A DNA stretch of 33,645 nucleotides from Oscillospiraceae bacterium (GCA_017429835.1 JAFROD010000020.1:59927-93571), one strand, 5' to 3'; positions 1-7,156 are shown, numbered from the stretch's first letter. Numbers and translations are program-made. Notes: a model not told the origin generated them from the letters alone.

Positions 1-1226
1 AAACCGATTATTGTTTGAGCCATCGGTGATCCATTTAAATCATTATCTAATGCATCATTATAGTTTGATAGCGCTAAAAATCCCAATTCTTCTCTGTCTG
101 CATCCTCAAGTTCTCTGAACATTGCTTCTTGTTCATCATCGACTTCGACTCTACTTTTTCTCGAATTGCCGCCTAAAATGATTCTAAATGGAATCACCTG
201 CACCTCTTCGGTTTTTCGATTTATCTCAATTCTGCAGCCAAACCTTGCATCATGTTTCTCTAATATATGTTTTTGTTCGACATAAATATATTCCTTCTCT
301 TCGGAATCCCAGGGAGCATTGTCATAATCATCAAAATAGCAATTAATTGAAATGTTGCTTTGAACCCACAAAGATGCCATGATTTTTTCTTCGTCAATAT
401 CATCAATTGTATGAAGCTTAAACCCGGAAACATGGCAATGCTCCATGTACGTTTCTTCATAGTCGTATCCTTCCGGAATACCATCCTTGTCATATGACAA
501 GCCACGCACTTCAATACAACTATCGTCGATCAGTTCTCTAATTACGTGAATAATTGAGTCAGCATTAGTTTTAATTAATTCAATTGCAGCTGTATACTCT
601 TCGTCTTGTTTATTAATTGCGTCAAACAGATCACCTAAAGAAGAATAGAATATGTGATTATCACTATCCCCACAGGCCTTCTTAAATCCATTATCCTGGC
701 TAATAATTGCCACGGTTTCATCACTGCCAAATCGATTTTTGATTTCTTCGGCAATAAATGCATCTGGAAATTCTTTTCGTTTCTTTTCGCTGTTCTCAAA
801 AGGCGGGCAAACTGAGAAATAATCATCCAAAACTTTCTCAATATTTATTCCTCCGGTGTTCAGTCTTTCAACATTGCAATGACTGATAAAATCAGCAAAG
901 ACTTTCTGCGCCTTTTCATGTATTGTGCCTTTCTCCGGAATTTGAATATATAATTCCAGTCCGATATTAGTTAAATACTGCTCAGGAAGTATATGTAAAT
1001 AGTCTCGTCTAAGCTTTCGGGCTTTCCCACACACTTCATCAACGCGATTAGAAATATGCTTTTCCACCTCTCTAATAACAATGTCACTCAAGACCAACTT
1101 GACTTTTCCGTTTTGAATATGTTTGGCAAGTACGCTCATTGTACTCCCTGTGCCAAAATCAAAATGATTAGCTTCAAATATATTCGTATCTATTGTTACG
1201 TTTAACGGATATCTTAGTTTTTTCAT
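1..1226 (-). CDS. PIN-like domain protein, third gene of putative defence operon (C-terminus outside window)
   Basis: The reading frame is open from ATG at 1226 to the left edge, so about 408 residues are visible and the C-terminus is missing. The N-terminus (NVTIDTNIF, Asp13) followed by LSDIVIREVEKH (Glu53), FPDAFIAEEI (Asp155) and SQDNGF (Asp178) gives the ordered acidic residues expected of a PIN-like metal-dependent nuclease fold, closest in feel to the DUF4935 PIN-like group. PIN domains usually cut RNA. The rest is acidic and unassigned. The start has GGAG 8 bases upstream and lies 30 bases after the stop of the upstream ATPase gene, so it is very probably the third gene of the nuclease-ATPase operon. 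That it is an effector or an RNase is inferred from the fold only. Confidence 0.8.
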   Translation of the reverse strand, partial: MKKLRYPLNVTIDTNIFEANHFDFGTGSTMSVLAKHIQNGKVKLVLSDIVIREVEKHISNRVDEVCGKARKLRRDYLHILPEQYLTNIGLELYIQIPEKGTIHEKAQKVFADFISHCNVERLNTGGINIEKVLDDYFSVCPPFENSEKKRKEFPDAFIAEEIKNRFGSDETVAIISQDNGFKKACGDSDNHIFYSSLGDLFDAINKQDEEYTAAIELIKTNADSIIHVIRELIDDSCIEVRGLSYDKDGIPEGYDYEETYMEHCHVSGFKLHTIDDIDEEKIMASLWVQSNISINCYFDDYDNAPWDSEEKEYIYVEQKHILEKHDARFGCRIEINRKTEEVQVIPFRIILGGNSRKSRVEVDDEQEAMFRELEDADREELGFLALSNYNDALDNDLNGSPMAQTIIG

Positions 1227-1256
1227 TTCACTATCTCCACATCACTCATTCGTCCT

Positions 1257-2714
1257 TTATGCCTCTATCATCTGATCCAACAGTTGACCTTCCAATGTGA
1301 TAACATGCTCATTCTGCACATAATGATAGATAGAAGCAATGATAATCTGATTATCTGGAAAATCCCGCTGCAGAATCTGCATCATCTTGCCGATATTAAT
1401 ATCGTCAACTTCTTTTCCTTTGGGTGAATCTAAAAGAATAGGTAGTTTAATTCCAAGAGCCTTTTCAATTTCTATAATGTACGCAAGGCGAAATGAGAAA
1501 ACAGTTTTATGCAGCACAGCGCCCGATAGTTCTTTAAGGTTGCTTGTAAAAAGGTATCTCCAAGTCATCTTTTCCGCCTCGGAATCTCCAAGCTCACCCA
1601 TGTATTTCTGCACAGTTTTTATCATAGACTGGGTCACATCGTTGCTATCATTCGTAAATTGAGAAATCTGGTCTCCCAGTGCTTTTCTCTCTTTTTCCAA
1701 ATCCCCGATTACTCTTTTCACATCAACAGGACTAATATCTACATCGGTCATCTTACGGTCAAAGACATCAGCCAATGATTCAGTAGGAAACAGAGATAAT
1801 TGTTGTTCTTCTTCCTTAATCTCAAGCTCCAAGGTTTCAATTTCTATAAGGATTCGTTCTAATCTTGGAATAAGCAATTTCTTCTTTGCCTGAAGGAGAT
1901 CGATACTATCAGTTGAACCAACGACCATATCACGAGTAATGCAAATCTCGTCGCCACTTTCCAATCTGATTACCAACTTCATGTCATCAATTAACTCGAT
2001 GGTTTTTTTGTTGTTCTTGATATTTTCATCAAGACGCTTGATTTCTTTTTTTATCGCATCTCTCTCAACTCGAAACTGATCCAGTTTCAACAGCCGTTCA
2101 CGATTATAACTATCCCGTGTCAACGAACCACCGGTCGATGCGATAGATTCTCTGTACTCCGCAATATTCAATATCTGCTTATATTTCTTGAGGTTTTCCT
2201 CCACCTTTTTCTTTCGCAATAAGATATCAGCGCAGTCTCTCCCAGACAAGCCCCGAATCAGTTCCTCAATGTTGAAATGAACACCGGCTATTGCCTTCCC
2301 GCGATTCAACAGGGTCCATCCTTTTTCTTGGTCAGCATAAATGGCCCCCAATATATTATTGATTATATCTTCGTTGTCGGTTCCATAGATTTTTTCATGT
2401 AGTTCCTTGATCTGCACCGGAAGAGCATACGAATACTGAGTATCGCCTTCTATGAGTTCTATGGAATCGAATGTGTTTCTGTTCAGCGTTACAAGGCTTC
2501 CGTCATCTTTTTCGAGAACAACCTTTATGCTGCAGGCCTCAATTTTAAACTTCTTTGTTCCCGGAACCGCATAACCGAATCCGTATAAAATGCACCGCAT
2601 AAGTGTCGTTTTGCCAGTGCTGTTTTTCTCGCTGAAAATAAGATTAAAACCAGGTTCAAAAAAACGCTCAGTGCAAAACAAGCCTTGAGAAATGTATATG
2701 GATTTAATTTTCAT
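1257..2714 (-). CDS. Short SMC/ABC-like ATPase of putative defence operon
   Basis: 485 residues. An N-terminal ABC/SMC-type nucleotide-binding half carries the P-loop at residues 29-37 (EKNSTGKTT; the usual first Gly of GxxxxGK is Glu29) followed by a short conserved stretch LYGFGY. The middle, roughly 165-310, is charged and Lys/Glu/Leu-rich, consistent with a short coiled coil. The C-terminal half has a signature-like LSGAVLHK, Walker B PILLDSP (Asp429, with Ser in the usual catalytic-Glu place) and IIIAS. The arrangement fits ATPases of Lamassu (LmuB) and ABC-three-component systems, though it is short for LmuB. The ATG overlaps the stop of the upstream nuclease gene as ATGA, implying translational coupling. 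An ATP-driven sensor controlling a nuclease partner is inference from those families. Confidence 0.85.
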   Translation of the reverse strand: MKIKSIYISQGLFCTERFFEPGFNLIFSEKNSTGKTTLMRCILYGFGYAVPGTKKFKIEACSIKVVLEKDDGSLVTLNRNTFDSIELIEGDTQYSYALPVQIKELHEKIYGTDNEDIINNILGAIYADQEKGWTLLNRGKAIAGVHFNIEELIRGLSGRDCADILLRKKKVEENLKKYKQILNIAEYRESIASTGGSLTRDSYNRERLLKLDQFRVERDAIKKEIKRLDENIKNNKKTIELIDDMKLVIRLESGDEICITRDMVVGSTDSIDLLQAKKKLLIPRLERILIEIETLELEIKEEEQQLSLFPTESLADVFDRKMTDVDISPVDVKRVIGDLEKERKALGDQISQFTNDSNDVTQSMIKTVQKYMGELGDSEAEKMTWRYLFTSNLKELSGAVLHKTVFSFRLAYIIEIEKALGIKLPILLDSPKGKEVDDINIGKMMQILQRDFPDNQIIIASIYHYVQNEHVITLEGQLLDQMIEA

Positions 2715-3715
2715 AACGACACCTCTCTGCTGATGTTGTTGATTAAGTACCTTTGTTGAATTACTTTCGCCAGGATTACTTTCGTGACTGCTTCTTGGAC
2801 TTCCGTTTCTAATGATTCAAGGGAAAAAACAGAAATATACTCTTGCCACTTATCTTTTATGAATGTGCGAGTACGCTCCTTTATCGGCAAAGCGTAATTT
2901 GATGAATTATAGTCATAGAGGATTTTCGTTATGAGGTCATATCTTTCAGTTATGGAGTTTATGAGATAGGAATACTGAACCGTAACCTCATTTATAAGTC
3001 CCTGATCATAATCCTCAATGTACTCTGCCGGCATATGTTTATCCAAGGTCAAGACAATCACGGGCCACACAATTTCCTTTTTGCTCACTTTGATTGTAGT
3101 ATCTGTTTGAGAACCATTGTGGAAGATATCATTTTGCCATACCTGCATTAGCTCTGTTGCACTTAATACCTGTCCCAAGCTAAGCTGGTTGATAAAATCT
3201 CTTATCTTTTCTTCAATTACCGCATAGCGCGTCTTCAGATTATCTGTTTCAAACATGAAATAGTATATTTGAAACTTATCCCTATCCAACGACACATCAA
3301 GCCTCTCGACAATGTCGTCAATAACTTTTTTCGCATCATCGGAAAGATCGTTGAAACTCACCGCAACCGGGGGGCCGTAGAAGAAGCCCTTAGAGGTGTC
3401 CTCCTTTAAGGGATTCTTGGAATTTGTAATAAGAATCAGTTGTTCTACAGATGTGTTATCAGCTGAAGAAAGCGTCCTTATCGCATCTGAAAGTTTGCTT
3501 CTGACATGAGAAAAATCACTACTGCCTTTTACAACACCTTTCGCTTGTGCCATGATCTGATTTCCATCATTCATGGTTAGTTCAATATCTTCAGAGGCTC
3601 CTTCCATGCGAACCGTTTTCACTTCTTTTATGTTATCCAATAACAGGAAAATAGTAGCATTAATCTGAAAATCAAATCCAAAAACTTCCTGGCTGGCATT
3701 AGAACTCTTAGCCAT
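2711..3715 (-). CDS. Cap4/DUF4297-like PD-(D/E)XK nuclease, probable defence effector
   Basis: 334 residues from the ATG at 3715, which has AAGGAGG 8 bases upstream; the open frame continues to an ATG at 3757 without such a site. The N-terminal 60 residues match the Cap4/DUF4297 double-strand DNA endonuclease pattern: GFDFQ (13-17), Glu38, SEDIEL with Asp43, and AQAK with Gln57 and Lys59, i.e. a PD-(D/E)XK core with the QxK variant. The remaining part (about 170-334) is helical-looking, has no recognised motif, and probably contacts the ATPase. It is the first clear gene of the operon, and its TGA overlaps the ATPase start. In Lamassu and ABC-three-component systems such a nuclease is the effector released by the ATPase complex. 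The nuclease call is fairly firm; the defence role is inferred from context. Confidence 0.8.
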   Translation of the reverse strand: MAKSSNASQEVFGFDFQINATIFLLLDNIKEVKTVRMEGASEDIELTMNDGNQIMAQAKGVVKGSSDFSHVRSKLSDAIRTLSSADNTSVEQLILITNSKNPLKEDTSKGFFYGPPVAVSFNDLSDDAKKVIDDIVERLDVSLDRDKFQIYYFMFETDNLKTRYAVIEEKIRDFINQLSLGQVLSATELMQVWQNDIFHNGSQTDTTIKVSKKEIVWPVIVLTLDKHMPAEYIEDYDQGLINEVTVQYSYLINSITERYDLITKILYDYNSSNYALPIKERTRTFIKDKWQEYISVFSLESLETEVQEAVTKVILAKVIQQRYLINNISREVSL

Positions 3716-3741
3716 GCTCCGTTCCTCCTTTCGTGCTGACA

Positions 3742-3951
3742 TCAAATAAGATGCCATATCGTCCCGTGCTTATCCTCTGTTGACGCAATACTGCGAACCA
3801 AATCGGCATTCTGATTCTTCATATCTTCTGCGCTTTGATTTGGGATTTCTCTGCAAAACCAAAAACTCAACTCTAAAACATCTGGTAATCGCCGCATCGA
3901 CTTCTGGTTTGAATGTAGTTCTTTTTGTTGTTTCCGAACCGATAATCCCAT
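3742..3951 (-). CDS. Possible small protein at the head of the defence operon
   Basis: 69-residue frame from ATG 3951 (MGLSVRKQQKELHSN...) ending TGATG at 3742, overlapping an ATG that is in frame with the downstream nuclease. Composition looks protein-like (charged N-terminus, LPDVLELSFWF core), but a second frame across the same bases is also open for about 75 codons, and the only ribosome-binding-like bases (AAAAGGA) touch the ATG. I do not recognise it. It could be a small third component of the system, a decayed gene, or non-coding leader. The 310 bases between 3716 and 4025 hold nothing else except the C/CA tract. Confidence 0.28.
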   Translation of the reverse strand: MGLSVRKQQKELHSNQKSMRRLPDVLELSFWFCREIPNQSAEDMKNQNADLVRSIASTEDKHGTIWHLI

Positions 3952-3980
3952 TCCTTTTGGGGGAATTTGTACGAAGATGT

Positions 3981-4000
3981 CCCCCCCCCACACACACACA
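3981..4000. repeat. Mononucleotide C9 plus (CA)n tract
   Basis: Nine C residues followed by an alternating A/C run of 11 bases. On the minus strand this is a GT run and G9, upstream of the nuclease operon and inside the 5' extension of two alternative open frames. Such tracts slip easily in replication. Whether it changes expression here is unknown. Confidence 0.85.
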
Positions 4001-4025
4001 ATGTGCCTGTTATGCGTATGTCAGT

Positions 4026-5216
4026 TCATACCAGTAGCCAATCTGCAACGTCCACAATCTTTACGCCCTCATGCTGATACATTTCCTGCCTTGTGCGGGA
4101 AATAATCATCTTCGGATAGGCGTCCGCAATTTTGAGCAACGGCGATACTTCGCGCTCAAAAGTGTCGGGATCATCAATCATATTTGCAACCTGAATATAC
4201 AGCTTCTCGTTACGCTTGATTGCTACGAAATCAATTTCTTTTTTATACAGGACTCCGGCGTATAACTCATAGCCTCGCCGTAAAAGCTCAATAGCGACAA
4301 TGTTTTCCATCAACCTGCCATAATCGGCGTTCTTTGTACCGAGGCGGGCATATTTGAAGGAGTGGTCGCTGAGATAGTATTTATCATTGGACGCGAGATA
4401 ACGTTTTCCCTGTATGTCATACCGTCTTACCTTATAAAAAGCAAATGCATTGCAAAGATATTTGATATAGGCGCTGATGGTACGGTCGTTGGTCTTGAAC
4501 TGCTCCTTGGTAAACGCAGCAGCAATGCTTCTGGTGGAGGTCAGATTTGAAATGTTGTCGATTAGGAAGTCGCACAGGCGATCCATGAGCGGCATATTGC
4601 GGATTTTGTACTTCTTCTGAATGTCACGCACAATGAGTGTAGAAAACACATCCGAGATATAGTCATATTTGGCTTCCGGCGTTTTGTAAAGAAAAGAACC
4701 GGCCATGCCTCCTTCGGTCAAATAACGGTTGAAGGCTGCATACTGATCTGAAAGATTATAGTATTGCATGAATTCGGCGAACGAAAACGGATAGACCTCA
4801 ATTTCAAATGTTCTGCCAGTGAACAGTGTTGCAAGGTCAGAACTGAGCAGGAACGCATTGGAGCCGGTGATATAAATATCGTATTTTTCAGTAGCATGAA
4901 AATTGTTAATAGCTTTTTCAAAGCCGTCGCACATTTGGACTTCGTCAATGAAGATATAGTTCGTCTTTCCCTCCTGATATGCCTGTTCCACATATTCGTT
5001 CAGCTTGTGATACTCGAGCAGTGGTTCATATTCGCTCAGACTGTAGTTGACATGCATGATGTTGGCATTCTTATCTGTCTGCCGTACATACTCCATAAAC
5101 GCTTCCAAGAGCTTTGACTTTCCGCTGCGGCGTACACCGGTGATGACCTTGATATCCGGTGTTCCCATCACATCTTTCAGCTTGTCAAGATAAAAAGTCC
5201 GTTCAATCAGTTTCAT
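4026..5216 (-). CDS. AAA ATPase with C-terminal DUF4143
   Basis: 396 residues from the ATG at 5216 (GGAGG 8 bases upstream; earlier in-frame starts lack a site). The family layout is complete: N-terminal AAA_14 ATPase with P-loop GVRRSGKS (27-34), Walker B YIFIDEVQ (Asp91, Glu92), sensor-like ITGSNA near 117-122, and FEIEVYPFSFAEF typical of the family, then a DUF4143 C-terminal half with a nuclease-like EIDFV stretch. These proteins are common in anaerobes, often in accessory DNA, and their cellular role is not settled. It has its own sigma-A-type promoter, so it is probably not part of the nuclease operon downstream, although that operon lies on the same strand 310 bases away. Confidence 0.9.
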   Translation of the reverse strand: MKLIERTFYLDKLKDVMGTPDIKVITGVRRSGKSKLLEAFMEYVRQTDKNANIMHVNYSLSEYEPLLEYHKLNEYVEQAYQEGKTNYIFIDEVQMCDGFEKAINNFHATEKYDIYITGSNAFLLSSDLATLFTGRTFEIEVYPFSFAEFMQYYNLSDQYAAFNRYLTEGGMAGSFLYKTPEAKYDYISDVFSTLIVRDIQKKYKIRNMPLMDRLCDFLIDNISNLTSTRSIAAAFTKEQFKTNDRTISAYIKYLCNAFAFYKVRRYDIQGKRYLASNDKYYLSDHSFKYARLGTKNADYGRLMENIVAIELLRRGYELYAGVLYKKEIDFVAIKRNEKLYIQVANMIDDPDTFEREVSPLLKIADAYPKMIISRTRQEMYQHEGVKIVDVADWLLV

Positions 5217-5238
5217 GGCATTTACCTCCGATGCCCAT

Positions 5239-5290
5239 ATTATACCAGAGATATTTCGCAAAATCAATTGTAATTAAAAAATGCGAAATA
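5239..5290 (-). promoter_or_regulatory. Promoter and inverted repeat upstream of the DUF4143 gene
   Basis: On the minus strand TTGATT (5267-5262) and TATAAT (5244-5239) are separated by 17 bases. The -35 box lies between two arms of a perfect 9-base inverted repeat, TATTTCGCA (5252-5260) and TGCGAAATA (5282-5290), about 30 bases apart centre to centre, a plausible operator. Confidence 0.65.
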
Positions 5291-5306
5291 GAATATTTAT
5301 AGAAAA

Positions 5307-5332
5307 GGCGGCAGAGCTTTCTCCCTGCCGCC
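5307..5332 (-). terminator. Rho-independent terminator of the TnpV gene
   Basis: 8-base-pair stem GGCGGCAG/CTGCCGCC with a 10-base loop, followed on the minus strand by TTTTC, 7 bases after the stop of the TnpV gene. Confidence 0.8.
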
Positions 5333-5339
5333 CGATACC

Positions 5340-5717
5340 TTATGCGTAAATCAGATCATGATTTACGATCTCCATTGCTCTGTCCCGGATATTGTTCATC
5401 CGTTGTACCCACAGCATTTGATCCTGTGCCTTGAGCTGCTCGGTGACCCCCTCACGCTCTGCCATCTGCTTCATTAGCAGGAACATTTGCCCCGTTGCTT
5501 GTTCGTTGATGTCGGCAAGGTAGGTGTTCAGCCTACCACTGGTCAGAAGCTCCGTGTACAGGGCTTTGCGTTCCTTCTTGATATACTGCAGGTGCCGCCG
5601 CCCACAGATGCCGATAGGCCTTTCTTCTTGAGCCGGTACTGTCAGACAGGGGATGTAATAATCGCCCTGCAGCTCATACCAAAGTCCGTTTTTCTCGTCG
5701 TAAATGTACTTTTCCAT
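5340..5717 (-). CDS. TnpV family transposon-encoded protein
   Basis: 125 residues from the ATG at 5717 (GGAGG 8 bases upstream). The sequence has the family's usual landmarks: a short N-terminal part ending in a Gly-Leu-Trp-Tyr segment, GRRHLQYIKKERK in the middle, and a helical C-terminus ending EIVNHDLIY. TnpV proteins are carried by transposons and integrative elements of clostridia; their biochemical role is not established. A terminator follows directly. Its presence, together with the AT-rich bases around it, marks this stretch as mobile or formerly mobile DNA. No recombinase gene is seen beside it. Confidence 0.85.
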   Translation of the reverse strand: MEKYIYDEKNGLWYELQGDYYIPCLTVPAQEERPIGICGRRHLQYIKKERKALYTELLTSGRLNTYLADINEQATGQMFLLMKQMAEREGVTEQLKAQDQMLWVQRMNNIRDRAMEIVNHDLIYA

Positions 5718-5802
5718 ATTGACATCCTCCGTTATAATAGTCGTTGAGATATATTCGCACATATGTCACAGGCTCCCGATTGCCACACCTTGTTATAGTT
5801 TG

Positions 5803-5871
5803 TTATGAGTTTTTCTTGCCCTTGTTTTTGCCCTTATGAGCGGCTTGTGCGTCGTTGAAGCGGTGTAACAT
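5803..5871 (-). pseudogene. Short open frame upstream of TnpV, possible recombinase or transposase tail
   Basis: 22-codon frame (MLHRFNDAQAAHKGKNKGKKNS) ending 85 bases before the TnpV start, with no ribosome binding site. The Lys/Gly-rich end looks like the C-terminus of a mobile-element protein whose body is missing. Identification is tentative. Confidence 0.25.
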
Positions 5872-6144
5872 TTAATATAGGGATTCGGTGAGCAGATTGC
5901 GAAAAATCCTTTGTTTTCAACGGTTTCAGAGGATTTCATTAAAGCCCTATAATCAGCGGCAAATGCCTATGATTTCGGGGATTTCATATTCCGGTTTACA
6001 GAGGCAGTAAATAACAAGCGATGCGGTAAATGTATGCATGCGAAGAAACAAACTTCGCCGAACGGCTAATAAACACACTTTGGTTAAAAATCACGCCGTA
6101 CGGCGAAGTCAGGTGAAAAAGAACAGATTTGCTTCAAAAAAGCT
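5872..6144. other. Non-coding AT-rich stretch, no gene seen
   Basis: I find no open frame with a ribosome binding site. There are scattered short repeats of GATTTC/GGATTT flavour (around 5905-5985) but no clean attachment site or terminal inverted repeat. Confidence 0.5.
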
Positions 6145-6172
6145 GTGCCCGCCGATTTTCGTCGGCGGGCAC
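6145..6172 (-). terminator. Strong rho-independent terminator
   Basis: Perfect 11-base-pair stem GTGCCCGCCGA / TCGGCGGGCAC with a 6-base loop. On the minus strand it is followed by AGCTTTTTT, so it ends leftward transcription from the gene fragment at 6183-6416, whose stop codon lies 10 bases upstream. Confidence 0.85.
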
Positions 6173-6182
6173 TGTTTGTTGC

Positions 6183-6416
6183 TCAATCCATCAGGCGGCG
6201 TTCGTGATTGCCCTTCAGATAGGCGGGGACGCTGCCGTTGAGAACATGATAGGCGTACTCCAGGGGGCTTTTGTAGAAATACCATTCGAAATAATCTTCT
6301 TTTCTTAAAAATTCGACGGTTTTTTTGAAAGATAGTTTATATAATTTTTTATTGTTATTATTATTTACACGCGTGCGAATAATGCCGTTGACAAAATCGC
6401 ACGCGTGTGATACGTC
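6183..6416 (-). pseudogene. Unidentified gene fragment, C-terminal part only
   Basis: A 77-codon open frame ending in LKGNHERRLMD at 6183. From about codon 28 it reads like real protein (KKTVEFLRKEDYFEWYFYKSPLEYAYHVLNG split as KKTVEFLRKEDYF, then EWYFYKSPLEYAY), but there is no ATG, GTG or TTG start in frame: a TGA at 6419-6417 closes it upstream. The strong terminator just after it supports a former gene. The family is not recognised. A frameshift or loss of the N-terminus is the simplest reading; an unusual ATT start is the alternative. Confidence 0.45.
6366..6410. promoter_or_regulatory. Pair of ACGCGT-centred palindromes, possible operators
   Basis: Two near-palindromes, ACACGCGTGCGA (6367-6378) and TCGCACGCGTGT (6397-6408), are exact inverted copies of each other with centres 32 bases (three helical turns) apart. 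TTGACA (6388-6393) lies between them. The shape suits a dimeric LacI-like regulator binding twice, but no regulator gene is adjacent and no good -10 box is seen. Confidence 0.45.
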
Positions 6417-6420
6417 TCAA

Positions 6421-6766
6421 TAATACCTCCTTTGAAACGTCATGGTATGGAAATTGTTCCCGGTTGAAGCTTCAAAAAGTTTTGCGAAAAGTCCTGTAAT
6501 GCGTCGTTCAAAATCGGAAACCGCATTGAACTTTTTGAAGCGATTTTCCGACCATTCAAAGCAAAAACGGGAGTTTTTGCAACTTTTCTTTGACTTTGTG
6601 ATTTTTGGGGAGCGAAAAAACCGCCGTTGCCGCCACTGAAAACATTGAGAGAGTGAGAAATCGGCGCAAAGCGTTGCGGCGCAAGGGCTTGCGAGGGTTT
6701 TCGCGCGGCGAAGCACCCCTCGCGGATACGTACGGAACATGAGCCGTCGATCGGCATTATGTACAA
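6421..6766. other. Non-coding stretch with several open but unconvincing frames
   Basis: About 350 bases between the gene fragment and the AbrB-like remnant. Frames are open on both strands but have no ribosome binding site and odd composition (Phe/Ser/Lys/Arg runs). It contains a second copy of the 14-base CCCTCGCGGATACG (6717-6730) found in the AbrB-like gene. It may be an intergenic repeat element; a genome self-comparison would tell. Confidence 0.4.
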
Positions 6767-6940
6767 TTACCAGCCCTCGCGCTTGGCTAAATCCAACAAA
6801 GAGAAACGGAAAATTTCGGCGTTTTTCAATGTTGTCAGGTGCGGGTCTCCCTCGCGGATACGCAGGGTGCGGCGGATCTCCTTGGGGATAACGACGCGCC
6901 CGAGGTCGTCGATTCTTCTGACGATACCGGTTGCTTTCAT
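6767..6940 (-). CDS. Truncated SpoVT/AbrB-type DNA-binding protein
   Basis: 57 codons from ATG 6940 (AAAAGGAG about 11 bases upstream). Residues 1-32 are an almost textbook AbrB N-terminal swapped-hairpin domain: MKATGIVRRIDDLGR, VVIPKEIRRTLRIREGD. Transition-state regulators of this family normally continue with an LEI(F/Y) strand and a GEVILKKYSP-like strand; here the frame instead runs into unrelated LTTLKNAEIFRF and stops. So the final strands of the DNA-binding domain and any C-terminal domain are missing. It may be a remnant, or a short dominant-negative-like product; the first seems more likely. Confidence 0.6.
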   Translation of the reverse strand: MKATGIVRRIDDLGRVVIPKEIRRTLRIREGDPHLTTLKNAEIFRFSLLDLAKREGW

Positions 6941-7042
6941 ATCTCAAACTCTCCTTTTCCGATCGCGTTTGCTGATCTTTCTTGCGTTTCTATTGTCTGC
7001 AAAGTATGGGGAATTATGCAACCGCGCAGAATCAGGAAAAAG

Positions 7043-7079
7043 AAAACGCTTGCAGAAATGCAAGCCGGAGGGCGTTTTT
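7043..7079 (+). terminator. Degenerate terminator-like hairpin
   Basis: AAAACGCTTGCA pairs with TGCAAG and CGTTTT around a GAAA loop, leaving CCGGAGGG bulged, then TTTTT. The 3' arm TGCAAGCCGGAGGGC is identical to that of the intact terminator at 9430-9467, so this looks like a damaged copy lying upstream of the same gene that the intact copy follows. Confidence 0.45.
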
Positions 7080-7080
7080 G

Positions 7081-7109
7081 TTGAATTGGCGAAACATATC
7101 TGATATAAT
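7081..7109 (+). promoter_or_regulatory. Sigma-A-type promoter of the SLH/LRR gene
   Basis: TTGAAT (7081-7086), 17-base spacer, TATAAT (7104-7109). The gene's AGGAGG (7143-7148) and ATG (7157) follow. Confidence 0.75.
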
Positions 7110-7156
7110 GAACGCAGACGAAAAACACCTCAAATCATACGAAGGAGGAGTTACAG

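Noticed and set aside
1387..1662. 91-codon plus-strand open frame
   Set aside because: Antisense to the ATPase of the defence operon; no ribosome binding site and Ser-rich shadow composition.
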